From Clostridium minihomine (GTDB taxonomy: Bacteria; Bacillota; Clostridia; Oscillospirales; Acutalibacteraceae), in NCBI RefSeq assembly GCF_900240385.1, contig NZ_OEQH01000004.1, forward strand, positions 1 through 64,000: a stretch of 64,000 nucleotides of DNA, given 5' to 3'. The notes beneath the pieces are model-generated. The model had not been told where the DNA came from. It was given only the letters and a program-made list of their open reading frames with translations, and did not search any database. The position numbers and the translations under genes are program-made. Shown one piece after another: positions 42,490 through 51,397 of this stretch. Positions within the stretch are counted from its first letter, which is position 1. Each line of letters begins with the position of its first letter.

Positions 42490-44058
42490 ATGTCTGTTCC
42501 GGTTTATGTTGTCACCGGCTTTCTAGAATCCGGAAAAACCACTTTGCTGAATCACCTGTTTCAACAGGATACCAAGTCGGTGCGCCGAATGGTTATTCAA
42601 TTTGAGTCGGGGATGGAACTTCTATCTGAAAAAGCCAAATGCGACGTGATGATTGTCCCCAAAAAAGTGCTGGAACAGGAACCAGAAAAGTCAGTTCGCC
42701 AGCTAAAACAGTATCTGGAGGAAAACCCTCTGGATGAAATTTGGGTGGAATGGAACGGCGTTGCCCCTTTATCAGAACTGTATGCCATTTTTCTGCACCG
42801 GGATTTGTCTGACCTTTGCCGTATTCAAAAAATTCTGCACATGGCAGATGCCGCCACCTTAGAGCAGCTTTTGGGCAGAACCGGTTCCGCTTTGCCGGAA
42901 CAAATTGCATCCTGTGATTTTGTTGTGGCGCGGGGTATTTTTTCAGATTCCGAATTCCGCCGCCTGCGCCGCATGCTGCGGGAATTAAACCCGGGCGTTC
43001 CGCTTTTAGAGGATAATGCCCATGCCAGCATCCTGAATTTAACTTATCGAAAAAAGAAGAACCCCATAACGGTTTTCTCCATAGCGATTTTCGCCATGAT
43101 TTCCGCTTATCTGGGGGCGGAATCTATATTTCAGCTGACTCAAACTCCGGTAAATACCGTAATCAATATTTTTTTGGGCATTATGCTTCAGGCCATTCCT
43201 TTTCTTCTGATCGGAGTTCTGATTTCCTCTGTAATTCAGGTATTGATCCCCCGCCAAACCATTGAACGGCGGTTCCCCAAAAATTTAGCTGGCGGCATGG
43301 CAGTGGCAGTTTTGGCTGGTTTTTGCCTTCCTGTCTGCGACTGCGCCTCCATTCCCATTTTTCGCAGTTTGGTCAAAAAGGGAATTCCATTGCCTGCTGC
43401 CGTCACCTTTATGGCAGCCGCTCCGGTCATTAACCCGGTGGTAATGCTCTCTACTTATTACGCCTTTAACGGCAATTGGTCTATTATGCTGGGCCGAGTG
43501 GGCATGGGAATCGTGGCTTCTGTTTTGATCGGCTTATGGTTTGCTTTGCGCCCTTCTCCGGTTTCGGTATTTTCGTCCGGATTTGACCGGGTGATGTGCA
43601 GCTGCGGCTGCTATGAAGGCGCAGAAAACGTGAACTCTCCCAAAGAAAAAATTTCGCTGATTCTGCGGCACTCTCAGGCCGAATTTTTCAGCGTGGCGAA
43701 ATATCTGACCATCGGCGCATTTCTGGCGGCAGTGTTCCAAATTGCCGTGACCAATACGTTGATGATTCAAACACACACCGATTTTGCACTTTCTCTTGTG
43801 CTGATGATGGCTTTGGGCTTTCTGCTTTCTCTTTGCTCTTCTTCCGATGCGATTGTCGCCAGAAGCTTTGCGTCCCGTTTCCCCATAGAACCCATCATGG
43901 GCTTTTTGGTGTTCGGGCCGATGATGGACATCAAAAACGTATTGCTTTTATCCGGCGGGTTTTCCAAACGTTTTGTGGCCCGGCTGTTGACAGTCTGCTT
44001 TGCCGTCTGCTTTTTGGTGGTGTATGCCACGGCCCGCTTTGTAACAGGAGGTGGATGA
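42490..44058 (+). CDS. fusion of a divergent COG0523-like GTPase domain and a YraQ-type permease
   Basis: 522 residues. The N-terminal part (about 1-185) begins PVYVVTGFLESGKTTLLNHL, a clear Walker A of the CobW type, but it lacks GCICC. The switch segment reads VEWNGVAPL instead of EPSG. After about residue 193 come eight or so helices of the UPF0718/YraQ permease family: GIMLQAIPFLLIGVL, LPVCDCASIPIFRSL (Cys pair), AAPVINPVVML, a cytosolic loop with MCSCGCYEG and later LSLCSSSDAIVARSF. The ATG starts one base after the previous gene. Likely role: metal-linked transport with the next protein; substrate inferred only from context. Confidence 0.85.
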   Translation: MSVPVYVVTGFLESGKTTLLNHLFQQDTKSVRRMVIQFESGMELLSEKAKCDVMIVPKKVLEQEPEKSVRQLKQYLEENPLDEIWVEWNGVAPLSELYAIFLHRDLSDLCRIQKILHMADAATLEQLLGRTGSALPEQIASCDFVVARGIFSDSEFRRLRRMLRELNPGVPLLEDNAHASILNLTYRKKKNPITVFSIAIFAMISAYLGAESIFQLTQTPVNTVINIFLGIMLQAIPFLLIGVLISSVIQVLIPRQTIERRFPKNLAGGMAVAVLAGFCLPVCDCASIPIFRSLVKKGIPLPAAVTFMAAAPVINPVVMLSTYYAFNGNWSIMLGRVGMGIVASVLIGLWFALRPSPVSVFSSGFDRVMCSCGCYEGAENVNSPKEKISLILRHSQAEFFSVAKYLTIGAFLAAVFQIAVTNTLMIQTHTDFALSLVLMMALGFLLSLCSSSDAIVARSFASRFPIEPIMGFLVFGPMMDIKNVLLLSGGFSKRFVARLLTVCFAVCFLVVYATARFVTGGG

Positions 44059-44059
44059 A

Positions 44060-44842
44060 ATGCCGGAACAAAAACGCATTTGGAATCCCCAAGCTCTTCT
44101 GGAATCTGCCTGCTGCCTTACTTTCGCTGTGATTCTCGGTTATCTGGTGATCAGCGGAGGATACCAGCAGTATGTGACCCCGAAAATGGTTCCTTATTTT
44201 TATTTTACCATTGCTGTCATGGTCATCTGGGCTATGAACGGGCTGTTTTACCGCAGCCGTTCCCGACAAAAAGTACGGGCGGCTCATTGCCTGACTTTGG
44301 CCATTCCCATTTTGCTGCTTTTGCTTCCCCATGCCCCGGTAACTTATTCTTCTTTGTCGTCGGGTTATCTGGGCGGTGACAGCATCACGGGCAACCCCTC
44401 TTCTTCCTCTGCCCAGCAAATCCCCGGGAAGAAAGAACCTGCCTATGGTTCAGAGCTTTCGGGTCTGGATGAGGCGAATAAAACCATCACTGTAACCGAC
44501 AGCGAATTTTATCTGTGGATTACCAAGCTCTATGAATCGCCCGATCAATATGAGGGATACCAAATCAAAATGACCGGATCGGTTTTTCGGGACTCTTCTC
44601 AAATGCAGCAGAACGAATTTGTGCCTGCCCGGCTGATGATGACCTGCTGTGTTTCGGATTTGACACCGGTGGGGCTGTTGTGTCAGTATGACGGGACTGC
44701 CCAGCTGAAAACCGACAGCTGGGTCACTGTGGAAGGCACGGTATTTTATGCCGACTATGAAGGAATTAAGGAGCCACGAATCTCTGTATCCAGCATTACC
44801 CCTGCTCAAGAGGTTCCCGGTTACCTGTACCCCCTTTATTAA
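44060..44842 (+). CDS. TIGR03943-family (YcgQ-like) putative permease subunit
   Basis: 260 residues. Two or three N-terminal helices (about 10-110), a Ser-rich linker, then an extracytoplasmic domain with KMTGSVFRD, ARLMMTCCVSDLTPVGLL (conserved Cys pair) and VEGTVFYADYEG. The family occurs with YraQ/YcgR-type permeases, as here. The cysteine pair could bind or hand over a metal. AGGAGG lies nine bases before ATG 44060. Last gene of the zinc operon; a perfect terminator follows. Confidence 0.85.
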   Translation: MPEQKRIWNPQALLESACCLTFAVILGYLVISGGYQQYVTPKMVPYFYFTIAVMVIWAMNGLFYRSRSRQKVRAAHCLTLAIPILLLLLPHAPVTYSSLSSGYLGGDSITGNPSSSSAQQIPGKKEPAYGSELSGLDEANKTITVTDSEFYLWITKLYESPDQYEGYQIKMTGSVFRDSSQMQQNEFVPARLMMTCCVSDLTPVGLLCQYDGTAQLKTDSWVTVEGTVFYADYEGIKEPRISVSSITPAQEVPGYLYPLY

Positions 44843-44878
44843 TGAATCCACAAAAGATGGCAGACAGCGAATTAAAAG

Positions 44879-44917
44879 AAAAGCCTTACAGGTCAATTGA
44901 CCTGTAAGGCTTTTTTC
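44879..44917. terminator. bidirectional terminator after the zinc operon
   Basis: The 17-bp perfect stem AAAAGCCTTACAGGTCA/TGACCTGTAAGGCTTTT has TTTTTT on the plus strand and TTTTC on the minus strand. It separates the operon from convergent trkH. Confidence 0.93.
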
Positions 44918-44947
44918 GGTAAGAAAGATTTTATAAAATTGGTTTGG

Positions 44948-46333
44948 TTATCCCACGATAATCCGGCCTTCCGGCATTACACAGGCGGCTTTGCTCACAT
45001 GGCGTATGGAAACCGATAATCCCAGCGACACCAAGCCAACACGCCCGATAAACATGGCAACAATAAGCGCAACCAGCGAAACATCATCCAAAAGAGGCGT
45101 CAGGCTTGGGCTCATTCCAATGGTACTGAACGCCGCCACAGCCTCTTGCAAGGCCGCCATCGCGCCCACGTTAATATCCGCATTGCTCAGCAAAACCACA
45201 CTGGTGGTGATAAACACAGTCAGAATTCCGCCGGTAAAGATTGTTAAAGCACGATACACCACAGCATGGCTGATCATCCGGTGCCGCAGCACGGTTTCTT
45301 CGCTGCCGCGCATTACGCTCAGAACCGTCGCAGCCAAAACCACCAGCGTTGTGGTTTTAATTCCGCCGCCGGTGGAACAAGGCGCCGCACCGATAAAGCT
45401 GAGAAGAAGTGAAATCAATGCGGTCAAATCCCCTTGTTTACTCACGTCCAAAGCCATAAACCCGGCGGTTCGGATGCTGTTGGACTGAAGCCATGCGGCG
45501 CTTAGCTTATGCATAAAATCAAAATCCCGCAGGCTGTTGTTATATTCCAGACCAAAAAACACAACGGCGCCGAAAATCAGCAAAACCGCCTCACTGATCA
45601 AAACCACAACCGAGTGAAAACTGAGCGGAGCAGGTTTTTCCCCTTTGAAGCGGCGGTGCAGCTTTGCATAATACACATCACTAATGACCACAAAGCCCAA
45701 ACCGCCCACCAGCATCAGCAGATAAGTGGGAATCACCACCAAAGGATCCCCTGAATAAGGAATCAGGCTTTCATAGGGGTGCTGAAATCCCATGATATCA
45801 AACCCGGCATTACAGTAAGCGGAAACCGCCTGAAATACAGAAATCCAGATTCCATAAGCGCCAAACTGAGGGACAAACCGAATCATTAGAATCAAAGCGC
45901 CCACAGCTTCTGAAACAAAGGTCACCAGAAGAATCATGCGGATAAGCTGAGAAACATTCAGGTTTTCTCCCTGCAAATTTTCACGGGCCAGCGAAAGCTC
46001 TCGCAGCCCCAGCTTTTGCCGGAACAACAAAGCAAATCCGGTTGTAAATGTAATAATACCTAGGCCGCCCAGCTGAACCAACAGCAAAATGATTACCTGC
46101 CCCATCGCACTCCAATGCGTCCAGGTGTCAAACCGACTGAGCCCGGTAACGCAAACCGCAGACACCGATGTAAAAAAAGCATCCATCGCCCGCGTCCCTT
46201 GACCGCTGCGGGAACAAATCGGCAGCATCAGCAAAAAGCCGCCAATAATAATCAGAATCAAAAAGCTGATCACAACCATACGGACCGGCGGAGCAGTCCG
46301 CATTCTTTTGGTCAGAACCGTGCCAAAACTCAT
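44948..46333 (-). CDS. TrkH/KtrB-family potassium channel subunit
   Basis: 461 residues, four repeats of membrane-P-loop-membrane. The filter segments are AVCVTGLSRF, AYCNAGFD, SIRTAGFM and FSTIGMS, all with the conserved glycine that selects K+. It needs a cytosolic TrkA/KtrA ring; two candidates lie upstream on the same strand, with queT in between. AGAGG lies before the ATG; 27 bp from queT, so probably cotranscribed. Confidence 0.93.
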   Translation of the reverse strand: MSFGTVLTKRMRTAPPVRMVVISFLILIIIGGFLLMLPICSRSGQGTRAMDAFFTSVSAVCVTGLSRFDTWTHWSAMGQVIILLLVQLGGLGIITFTTGFALLFRQKLGLRELSLARENLQGENLNVSQLIRMILLVTFVSEAVGALILMIRFVPQFGAYGIWISVFQAVSAYCNAGFDIMGFQHPYESLIPYSGDPLVVIPTYLLMLVGGLGFVVISDVYYAKLHRRFKGEKPAPLSFHSVVVLISEAVLLIFGAVVFFGLEYNNSLRDFDFMHKLSAAWLQSNSIRTAGFMALDVSKQGDLTALISLLLSFIGAAPCSTGGGIKTTTLVVLAATVLSVMRGSEETVLRHRMISHAVVYRALTIFTGGILTVFITTSVVLLSNADINVGAMAALQEAVAAFSTIGMSPSLTPLLDDVSLVALIVAMFIGRVGLVSLGLSVSIRHVSKAACVMPEGRIIVG

Positions 46334-46360
46334 GGAAAACCTCTACACTTCTTTAAATCA

Positions 46361-46906
46361 TCATTTCAAACCATAACTCGACGCTCCAAAAAACTTTTGG
46401 GCGGCACCCGTTTTTTCCAGCACAGCCGCCAAAGGCAAGCCCAACACCGCCAGAATCACCAATTGGCCCGCTCCTACCGAAAGTGCGGCAGCCAAAAATC
46501 CTGCCATCGAAAATCCCGATGGAAGAAAAAAGGCCAGCTCGGCACCCACCACTACTGCATTGCACAGCACCGGCGGCACGGCAGAAAGAACCGGCAATCC
46601 CCCCAGCCGAAAGCGGCGCAGCTGATAAGACATCACTGCGGCCAACAAGCTGGCGCCGGTGCCGCAAACAATATCCACCACACCAAAAGGACTGCCCAAA
46701 TTAGAAAGCAGGCATCCTATTGCAAGCCCGGGAATCGCGGCCGGCGTAAACGCAGGCAGAATGGTCAGTGCTTCTGACAAGCGGAATTGCACCGGCCCAT
46801 AAGCAAGCCCCATTGCGGATGACAGGATGGTCAATACCACATAAAAGGCGGCGATCATGGCACCCTGCACCAAAAAGACAGTGCGCCGGGAAACAGTTGT
46901 TTTCAT
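46361..46906 (-). CDS. queT: QueT queuosine-precursor ECF transporter S component
   Basis: 181 residues with six hydrophobic segments. The family signature YGPVQFRLSEALTILPAFTP (about 36-55) and AIGCLLSNLGSPFGVVDIVCG are clear. QueT imports preQ1/preQ0 or queuine through the shared ECF energy module, which is not in this window. An apparent preQ1-I riboswitch covers its ribosome site. It sits between K+-uptake genes, an odd location. Confidence 0.92.
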   Translation of the reverse strand: MKTTVSRRTVFLVQGAMIAAFYVVLTILSSAMGLAYGPVQFRLSEALTILPAFTPAAIPGLAIGCLLSNLGSPFGVVDIVCGTGASLLAAVMSYQLRRFRLGGLPVLSAVPPVLCNAVVVGAELAFFLPSGFSMAGFLAAALSVGAGQLVILAVLGLPLAAVLEKTGAAQKFFGASSYGLK

Positions 46907-46911
46907 TTTAA

Positions 46912-46955
46912 ATTCCTCCGTAGTTTTATTTTAAGTCAGGATCTTGCGACTGACT
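46912..46955 (-). promoter_or_regulatory. preQ1-I type riboswitch upstream of queT
   Basis: On the minus strand: stem AGTCAG, loop TCGCAAGATC, closing CTGACT, then the A-rich tail TTAAAATAAAACTACGG running into GGAGG. Layout and the GTCGCA loop resemble the short preQ1-I aptamer of Thermoanaerobacter, where the A-rich tail folds back and masks the ribosome site. The gene it controls carries the same ligand. Translational control is the inference. Confidence 0.75.
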
Positions 46956-47086
46956 ATGTCCTGCCGGGACTAAATTTCAATGAGAAAACAAAGAGTTAGC
47001 CTTCCCATTTTTATTCTTTCCCTTAGGACATTAGAGTATAGAATACTCCTCTTTATTCAAAAAATCAAATGGATTTCCAGATTTTT

Positions 47087-47752
47087 TTAATGGAGTCTTT
47101 CTCCCAAAGCGTGCAGAAGCTTTTTCTGGTCTTTATTTTCGCATACCGCCACCACTTGATCGCCGGAATGCAGCACGGTGCGTCCGTTTGGAATCATCAT
47201 TTGATCCCCCCGCAGAACCGACACAATCAACGTGTTTTCCGGCAAAGTAACATCCATCAGGCGAATTCCGTGCAAAGAGGTATCTTTGGGCAGCACCATG
47301 GTGCAAATGCCCGCCCTGCCTTTATTTAGCGTGGCCAAAAGATGCATCTCTGCCATATCCACTTCCTGCTCTATCATATTGGTAATGATTTCGGTGCTGG
47401 AAACCGCAATGTCGGCCCCCATCGTGCGCAGAACTTCTAGATTGCGGGGGTTGTTGGCCCGGACAATGACTTTTTTGGCTCCAAACTCCATTTTTGCCAG
47501 CTGAGCCGCCACCAGATTATCCTGATCGCTGCCGGTCACCGCAATAAAGGTATCTGCCTCTTTGGTTGCGGCCCCTTCCAGAATCGCTATCTCGGTGCCG
47601 TCCCCACAGATCACCTCAACCCCTAAGTCGTTGGCTATCTTGACGCATTTCGCATATTCTTTTTCAATCAGGCGCACCTGATATTTGCGATCCAGCATAT
47701 TCCGGGCTACGTTATACCCCAGTTTTCCCCCACCCATTATTACGATTCTCAT
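47087..47752 (-). CDS. TrkA/KtrA-type potassium uptake regulator (RCK)
   Basis: 221 residues. The N-terminal RCK domain has IVIMGGGKLGYNVARNML, an NAD(H)/nucleotide Rossmann loop, a GDGTEIAILEGA acid segment and VTGSDQDNLVAAQLAK. The C-terminal RCK_C domain (about 135-221) ends VLHSGDQVVAVCE. ATG chosen over the overlapping GTG because GGAGA is then seven bases away. Ten bases separate it from the preceding trkA-like gene. Confidence 0.92.
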   Translation of the reverse strand: MRIVIMGGGKLGYNVARNMLDRKYQVRLIEKEYAKCVKIANDLGVEVICGDGTEIAILEGAATKEADTFIAVTGSDQDNLVAAQLAKMEFGAKKVIVRANNPRNLEVLRTMGADIAVSSTEIITNMIEQEVDMAEMHLLATLNKGRAGICTMVLPKDTSLHGIRLMDVTLPENTLIVSVLRGDQMMIPNGRTVLHSGDQVVAVCENKDQKKLLHALGERLH

Positions 47753-47764
47753 CACGATTCTCCT

Positions 47765-48388
47765 TTAGTCACTTACATGGGCAAAGACGATTTTTTCTCC
47801 TGCCTGAAGCACAATATCTTTTTTATGGTTGTACAGTTCCATTTGCAAATCCGAGTGGATCACTCCAAAAGGAACCTGTCCGCTTTCTGCAGGAACAGCA
47901 GAAATCCCTTTTCCATAGTATTCCTGAGTTACCTCTTTTACCTGAAATGTGACCGAAGCGGTTTCAAAGGTCATCTGAACCGGTTCCCAAGGGCAAGTCA
48001 GCACCGTATTCATCGCATCTGCCGCCAAATTGGTGGGGCACACGGTTCTCAGCCCAAAGCGATGAAACACACTTTCCCGCCGGGGGTCGGAAATACGAGC
48101 TACCACATTTTCCACCCCAAAAAAGCTGCGGACAATCTGCGCTACCGTAATGTTCAAATTATCATCCGGAGTCACCACCGCCACCGCGTCGCAGTTTTCT
48201 ACCCCGGCTGCCTGAAGGACGCTTTGATCCATCGGCATTCCCGTTACCTTCACGCCACTGAAATCCTCAGGCAAGCGTATCAGATTTTCTTCCAGACTAT
48301 CGATTACAGCCACATCGTGGCCTTCTTTGTCCAGCAAATCTGCCAGAGTAGAGCCGAGCCTGCCGCAGCCCACTACCAAAATGTTCAA
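47765..48388 (-). CDS. second TrkA-type potassium uptake regulator
   Basis: 207 residues. Similar to its neighbour: NILVVGCGRLGSTLADLL, the acidic VIDSLEENL, VTPDDNLNITVAQI and a C-terminal RCK_C that ends LQAGEKIVFAHV. A longer in-frame version exists upstream, but GGAGGGAA correctly precedes the TTG at 48388 and the protein then begins at the Rossmann strand. Two RCK proteins in tandem may form a heteromeric ring on one TrkH channel. Confidence 0.9.
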   Translation of the reverse strand: MNILVVGCGRLGSTLADLLDKEGHDVAVIDSLEENLIRLPEDFSGVKVTGMPMDQSVLQAAGVENCDAVAVVTPDDNLNITVAQIVRSFFGVENVVARISDPRRESVFHRFGLRTVCPTNLAADAMNTVLTCPWEPVQMTFETASVTFQVKEVTQEYYGKGISAVPAESGQVPFGVIHSDLQMELYNHKKDIVLQAGEKIVFAHVSD

Positions 48389-48437
48389 TCCAATTCCCTC
48401 CGGTTCTTCCGACAAATCATTACCTAAATAAATAACC

Positions 48438-48483
48438 GCCCCAGAGCAAAACGCAATTTGCGCTGCTGCTTGGGGCTTTTTTC
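48438..48483 (+). terminator. strong hairpin with plus-strand T run between trkA and the FtsA-like gene
   Basis: GCCCCAGAGCAAAACGC/GCGCTGCTGCTTGGGGC (some mismatches) is followed by TTTTTT on the plus strand. No plus-strand gene ends just before it, so it may stop antisense transcription across the trkA genes. On the minus strand it lies in the trkA leader. Confidence 0.55.
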
Positions 48484-48587
48484 TCAAAATTTACAGCACC
48501 ATCATATCACCTTTGAGCCGATCTGTCCAGCGTCTTAATTGTTTTGTTTTCGTCCAGCTGTCACTGGGGTTTGGGATGTTCCAATAA

Positions 48588-48616
48588 TTGCATTTTTCCC
48601 TTTTTTATAGTAAAAT
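48588..48616 (+). promoter_or_regulatory. promoter of the FtsA-like gene
   Basis: TTGCAT (48588-48593), 17-bp spacer, TAAAAT (48611-48616). Confidence 0.6.
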
Positions 48617-48670
48617 AATTGTAAGATTTTATCAAATTATGTTGATGCAGCAGAAGCGGAGGTTGCTGAA

Positions 48671-51073
48671 ATGCAAGAAGAAAACCGGACCGGTCAGGGA
48701 ACTGCGGAGTCTGCCGGGGGGACTTCTCCGGAAGACTATGTGTTTGCTTTGGATATTGGCACCCGAAGCATTATTGGAATCGTGGGCCTGCCCAGGGAAG
48801 AAAAGCTGGAAATTTGTGCTGTGGAAATTGCAGAGCACGAAAAGCGAGCGATGATTGACGGGCAGATAGAAGACATTCAGCAGGTCAGCCGAGTGGCGGG
48901 GAACGTAAAAAGTCAGCTGGAAGCCCGAATAGGTGCTCCCCTAAACCGGGTGTGCGTAGCCGCGGCCGGGCGGGCTCTGCGGACTCAAAAGGTGCATTAT
49001 GAATTGTCGTTGCCAGAGCCGCAGGTAATTACCCATGAAATCATTTGCCGGCTGGAAGCCGGGGCAATTCAGCAGGCTGAAGAACGGTTTGCCCCTCAGG
49101 CCGGAGAAGAAGATCTGTCTGTGTTTTATCTGGTGGGGTATTCCGTCACCCGCTATACGCTGGACAATTATCCTCTGGCTAATTTGCTGGACCATCGGGG
49201 GCAAGTGCTGACTGCGGACGTGATTGCCACCTTTCTTCCCCGCGAGGTGGTAGACAGCCTTTATACCGCCATGCAAAAGTGCGGATTGGAAGTTTCCAGC
49301 CTGACGCTGGAGCCCATCGCGGCCATGAATGCAGCCATTCCCCAAAACTTGCGCCTGCTGAATCTGGCCTTGGTTGATATCGGCGCCGGCACCTCTGATA
49401 TCGCTGTATCTAAAGATGGCGGTGTGGTGGGGTACACCATGGCCACCATTGCCGGGGATGAAATTACCGAAACCTTGATGAAGGAATATCTGGTGGATTT
49501 CACCACAGCAGAAAGAATGAAGCTGGAATTAGATCAAAGTGAACAAATTACATTTCAAGATATTTTAGGGTTGGAACAGCAGGTTCCCGTATCGCAGCTA
49601 AAAGAAAAAATTCAACCGGTGATGCGGCGCCTTGCCGAAGAAATTTGCCAGCAGATTTTGCAGGCAAACGGGGAACCCCCCAGTGCCGTGTTCTTGGTGG
49701 GCGGCGGCAGCAAGTTGCCGGGACTTTGCGCCTGCGTGGCAGAGCTGCTTCACCTCTCCCCCGCCAGAGTTGCACTGGGCGGCAAAAACTTTTCCAACTA
49801 CTTAACACAAGCGGAACCCGAGCTGGCCAGCCCGGAATTTGCCACCCCTTTGGGCATTGCAGTTTCTTCCGCATTAAACCTTATCAGTGACAGCTTTACC
49901 ATTTTATTAAACGGCAGCAATGCCAAGCTGTTCCGCAGCAACAGCCTTTCTGTTTTGGACGTGCTTTTGATGAACGGATACCGATATCATCAGATGATGA
50001 GCCGCTCCGGCAAAAGTCTGGTATATGAACTGGACGGAGAAAGCCAATCGGTATACGGCGGACACCCCACCTTAGCCAAAATTCAGCTAAATGGAAAAGA
50101 AGCCAGTCTTTCTGACACCGTGCGGGCCGGAGATTCCATTGTATTTCAGCCCGCTTTGCCCGGCGAAGATGCCCGAATCACGTTGGGGGAAGCCGCAGAC
50201 CTAACGTCGCCGGGTTCGGTTTTTCTGCGGGGACAGGAATTTTCCCTGGGCACGATAGCCACGGTAAACGGCCTTCCCGGTGACCCGGCGCAGCTGCTGA
50301 ACCCCCGAGATCGCATCCGCACCCGCCCGGTAAAAACACTGGAGCAGCTTTTATCCTTTGCCGGGGAACCCGAGGATATGGAATTTACCGTAAACGGCAT
50401 TTCGGTTCCTCCCCACACTTTGCTGCACCCCGGCGATCAGATTCAGCCGCGGCCGCTCAATCCTGACCCACCCCAAAAAGAAACGCCCGCTGAACCACAG
50501 CTTCCTGCCGGAATGCCGCAGACAAACGATGCGGCTGCCTCGGAACCATTGCCGGAATCGGAAGCCACATCGGCACAGACGGACCCCCTGCTGCCTCACG
50601 AAGAAGACCCCAACCAGATTCCCGCAGGGATTTCAGAGCAGGTACAGGCTCTGCTGCAGCAGATTCTGCCGGAACCGCCGAGCGCGAACACAAGCCTTCC
50701 TCTCGTTTTACCGCAGGAACCGAGCCAAGATGCGGGAGAACCCGAACCGGAAACCAATTCGGATATTCCAGAAGAAGAGTCCCCTTCCGCCGAAAAACCG
50801 GCAGCTTCCCCAGAGCCGGAAGTTTCTTCCGCTGTACAAACCAGGTTTCCCATGCGGCTGACTTTGAATCACTCTTCGGTCACTTTAAAAGAAAAAACCG
50901 ACCGTTCCCCTTACTGCCTGATTGATATGCTCAATCTGGTAAATATCGATTTGTCCACTCCTCACGGAAGTATCGTTTTGCGGATTAACGGGCGCGAAGC
51001 CGGATATCTGGATCCGCTGCAAGAGGGCGATCAAGTGGAAATCTATTGGGATGGGAAGACCCGTAACGCATAA
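48671..51073 (+). CDS. FtsA-like actin-fold protein with ThiS-like C-terminal segments
   Basis: 800 residues. The ATPase part (about 20-400) has DIGTRSIIGIVG (phosphate 1), an SHS2-like insert, VDIGAGTSDIAVSKDG (phosphate 2) and FLVGGGSKLPGL (adenosine), like FtsA/PilM. There is no amphipathic FtsA membrane anchor at the end. Instead residues 430-620 and 725-800 contain several beta-grasp-like units ending in NG-x8-10-L-x2-GD-x-(I/V) (about 474, 573, 771; a weaker one at 531), separated by a Pro/Glu/Ser linker (about 605-720). It is a variant of FtsA, not the dcw-cluster copy. Function in division or wall synthesis is inferred. Confidence 0.8.
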   Translation: MQEENRTGQGTAESAGGTSPEDYVFALDIGTRSIIGIVGLPREEKLEICAVEIAEHEKRAMIDGQIEDIQQVSRVAGNVKSQLEARIGAPLNRVCVAAAGRALRTQKVHYELSLPEPQVITHEIICRLEAGAIQQAEERFAPQAGEEDLSVFYLVGYSVTRYTLDNYPLANLLDHRGQVLTADVIATFLPREVVDSLYTAMQKCGLEVSSLTLEPIAAMNAAIPQNLRLLNLALVDIGAGTSDIAVSKDGGVVGYTMATIAGDEITETLMKEYLVDFTTAERMKLELDQSEQITFQDILGLEQQVPVSQLKEKIQPVMRRLAEEICQQILQANGEPPSAVFLVGGGSKLPGLCACVAELLHLSPARVALGGKNFSNYLTQAEPELASPEFATPLGIAVSSALNLISDSFTILLNGSNAKLFRSNSLSVLDVLLMNGYRYHQMMSRSGKSLVYELDGESQSVYGGHPTLAKIQLNGKEASLSDTVRAGDSIVFQPALPGEDARITLGEAADLTSPGSVFLRGQEFSLGTIATVNGLPGDPAQLLNPRDRIRTRPVKTLEQLLSFAGEPEDMEFTVNGISVPPHTLLHPGDQIQPRPLNPDPPQKETPAEPQLPAGMPQTNDAAASEPLPESEATSAQTDPLLPHEEDPNQIPAGISEQVQALLQQILPEPPSANTSLPLVLPQEPSQDAGEPEPETNSDIPEEESPSAEKPAASPEPEVSSAVQTRFPMRLTLNHSSVTLKEKTDRSPYCLIDMLNLVNIDLSTPHGSIVLRINGREAGYLDPLQEGDQVEIYWDGKTRNA

Positions 51074-51090
51074 AACAAAACCTCTTTTAA

Positions 51091-51137
51091 AAATCCCCTG
51101 CCATGAATCTATGGATTCTGACGGCTGGGGGTTTTTC
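51091..51137 (+). terminator. terminator of the FtsA-like gene
   Basis: AAATCCCCTGCC...GGCTGGGGGTTT with inner GAATC/GATTC arm is followed by TTC. The rest of 51138-51340 is T-rich and I see no gene in it. Confidence 0.8.
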
Positions 51138-51397
51138 GATCCATTTTTGAAGGGATACGCCAACAGGGAACGGTCTTTTCTTGCGATTTTAACATCTCTA
51201 TCTTTCTTTTTTTAGGGATTATAGTGGTGTTTTTCTCCTTTTGATTGGTGTCCATACATTTTTCATGAAGAGAGATTGCGTTTTTTTGTATTTCTTCTGC
51301 TGTCGTATTCTATTGTAGTCCCCGAAAAAATTCGATATAATTTGAATCAAGATATTTAAAACCAGCGGCCTTTTCGCCGCTGAAGGGGGATAGAGGG

